Shown in pieces: positions 14,162 through 14,788 of a stretch of 14,788 nt of DNA. The DNA comes from JACQXM01 sp964569425 (GTDB lineage: Bacteria; Planctomycetota; Phycisphaerae; UBA1845): the NCBI GenBank assembly GCA_964569425.1, contig CAZMVD010000108.1, positions 1-14,788 of the forward strand, read 5' to 3'. How positions within the stretch are numbered: position 1 is the stretch's first letter; every line of letters begins with the position of its first letter. Both the position numbers and the translations under genes were made by a program. The notes under the pieces were generated by a model, which saw only the letters and a program-made list of their open reading frames with translations, ran no database searches and was not told the origin of the DNA.

Positions 14162-14716
14162 TGAACCGATCCTCCATATCTTGACCTAACGACCAGCGAG
14201 CCCATCCAGCGCACGACGAAACGGCCGGTTGCCGTTCGCCGCGAAACAGGATTCACGTTTCCCATTATCCATCACCGACGGCTCAAGAAACCAAACATGT
14301 ACGCCATGCCCGCGAAAGGGTGGACCAAGCGTGAGGAGCGGAAGGCGAACCGCTGCATCGCCCCCGATCTGGCATGTCGCGCAATCCCTGCGCTCATGCA
14401 AGTCGCGAGAACGATTCCCTGCGTTTCCTCATTGGTCCCGGATCAACAACCCCCTCGCGAGTGCGGCAACTTCACCAATGCCCCATCATGCCAACTTTCC
14501 ACCGTGGGCCGTCAGTATAGCAGATATCCAAAGATTTCTATTCCGAAAAACCGTGAAAAGCCAACAAAATCGGCGGCTTCGGCGGTCGATTTGAATGGTG
14601 GTCCAACAATGAAAGGTGCGCAACATGTTACAAGGCGGTGACTTCAAGTAATAGTTTATCCGGTTGAGTGGGCCGGGTTGGGAAGGGGCTGATTATCGTC
14701 CCGAGGGAGTGACCCG
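14162..14716. other. long gene-poor leader upstream of the large cysteine-rich protein
   Basis: About 555 bases without a convincing gene. The part near 14510-14660 is clearly more AT-rich than the rest of the window. Short frames exist on both strands (for example 14229-14594 on plus and 14186-14401 on minus), but their composition does not resemble the neighbouring proteins and they lack ribosome sites. The stretch could be a long 5' leader of the minus-strand gene, promoter DNA for two divergent genes, or both. Confidence 0.5.
14514..14519 (-). promoter_or_regulatory. possible extended -10 box on the minus strand
   Basis: On the minus strand TGCTATACT matches an extended -10 (TGnTATAAT, one mismatch) inside the AT-rich part of the leader. 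No good -35 box stands 16-18 bases upstream. If used it would give a leader of about 345 bases to the ATG of the large cysteine-rich protein. Confidence 0.3.
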
Positions 14717-14788
14717 ATGGTTCGGTATTCGTTTGACGGGCCGCGGTGTGGCGTCCGTGACCCGAGTCATGCGGACCGTGTGGGTCAA
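14717..14788 (+). CDS. possible start of a new gene, cut by window end
   Basis: ATG at 14717 follows GAGGGAG (14703-14709) at good spacing and opens a frame of 24 codons that runs off the window: MVRYSFDGPRCGVRDPSHAD and on. The sequence is too short to assign. Ribosome-site quality and return to higher GC are the only support. Confidence 0.35.
   Translation, partial: MVRYSFDGPRCGVRDPSHADRVGQ

Noticed and set aside
14229..14641. Two overlapping plus-strand frames of 114-121 residues
   Set aside because: Mixed composition, no ribosome site, overlap each other in different frames, and no recognisable sequence.

Overview
The window looks like a piece of a GC-rich planctomycete chromosome (Planctomycetota, perhaps Phycisphaerae or a related uncultured lineage). 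The main support is the protein repertoire: a 1541-residue secreted cysteine-rich protein with CC-x4-6-C modules and a dockerin-like C-terminus, a secreted DUF1573 protein, a 54-residue single-pass protein of the 'NDPGVPVGNAPP...RWP' type, and many dispersed intergenic hairpins. The placement is family-level recognition by eye; no search was run.

Layout. 1-415 (+): C-terminal 137 residues of UMP kinase (pyrH), cut by the window edge. 421-620: degenerate 48-bp tandem repeats directly behind pyrH. 580-933: no gene seen, with a possible promoter near its end. 934-2634 (+): a secreted protein gene split by a complete 906-bp IS5-family element (956-1861) with 13-bp perfect terminal inverted repeats and a TTA target duplication. 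Removing the element and one TTA restores a 263-codon frame with a normal signal peptide. 2738-3046 (+): a small cysteine-rich frame carrying three copies of a short palindromic hairpin. 3182-4912 (-): a glycosyltransferase-like protein; 5099-5263 (-): the 54-residue membrane protein; 5321-6667 (-): the DUF1573 protein. These three share a strand and could be co-transcribed. 6668-7044: intergenic, with two strong dispersed-type inverted repeats. 7045-7602 (-): a putative lipoprotein. 7769-9295 (+): a peptidase S13 D-Ala-D-Ala carboxypeptidase (PBP4/DacB type). 9466-9502: an intrinsic terminator for the giant gene. 9536-14161 (-): the giant cysteine-rich secreted protein. 14162-14716: a gene-poor, relatively AT-rich leader. 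14717-14788 (+): possible start of another gene.

How the parts relate. Much of the window serves the cell envelope: peptidoglycan trimming (S13), a lipoprotein, a secreted DUF1573 protein, a glycosyltransferase-like protein and a large disulfide-rich exported protein. I see no defence system, CRISPR array, tRNA or rRNA. The most distinctive signals are the exactly reconstructable IS-split secreted gene, the hairpin family inside a small cysteine-rich frame, and the fixed cysteine spacing repeated within the giant protein and seen again in that small frame.
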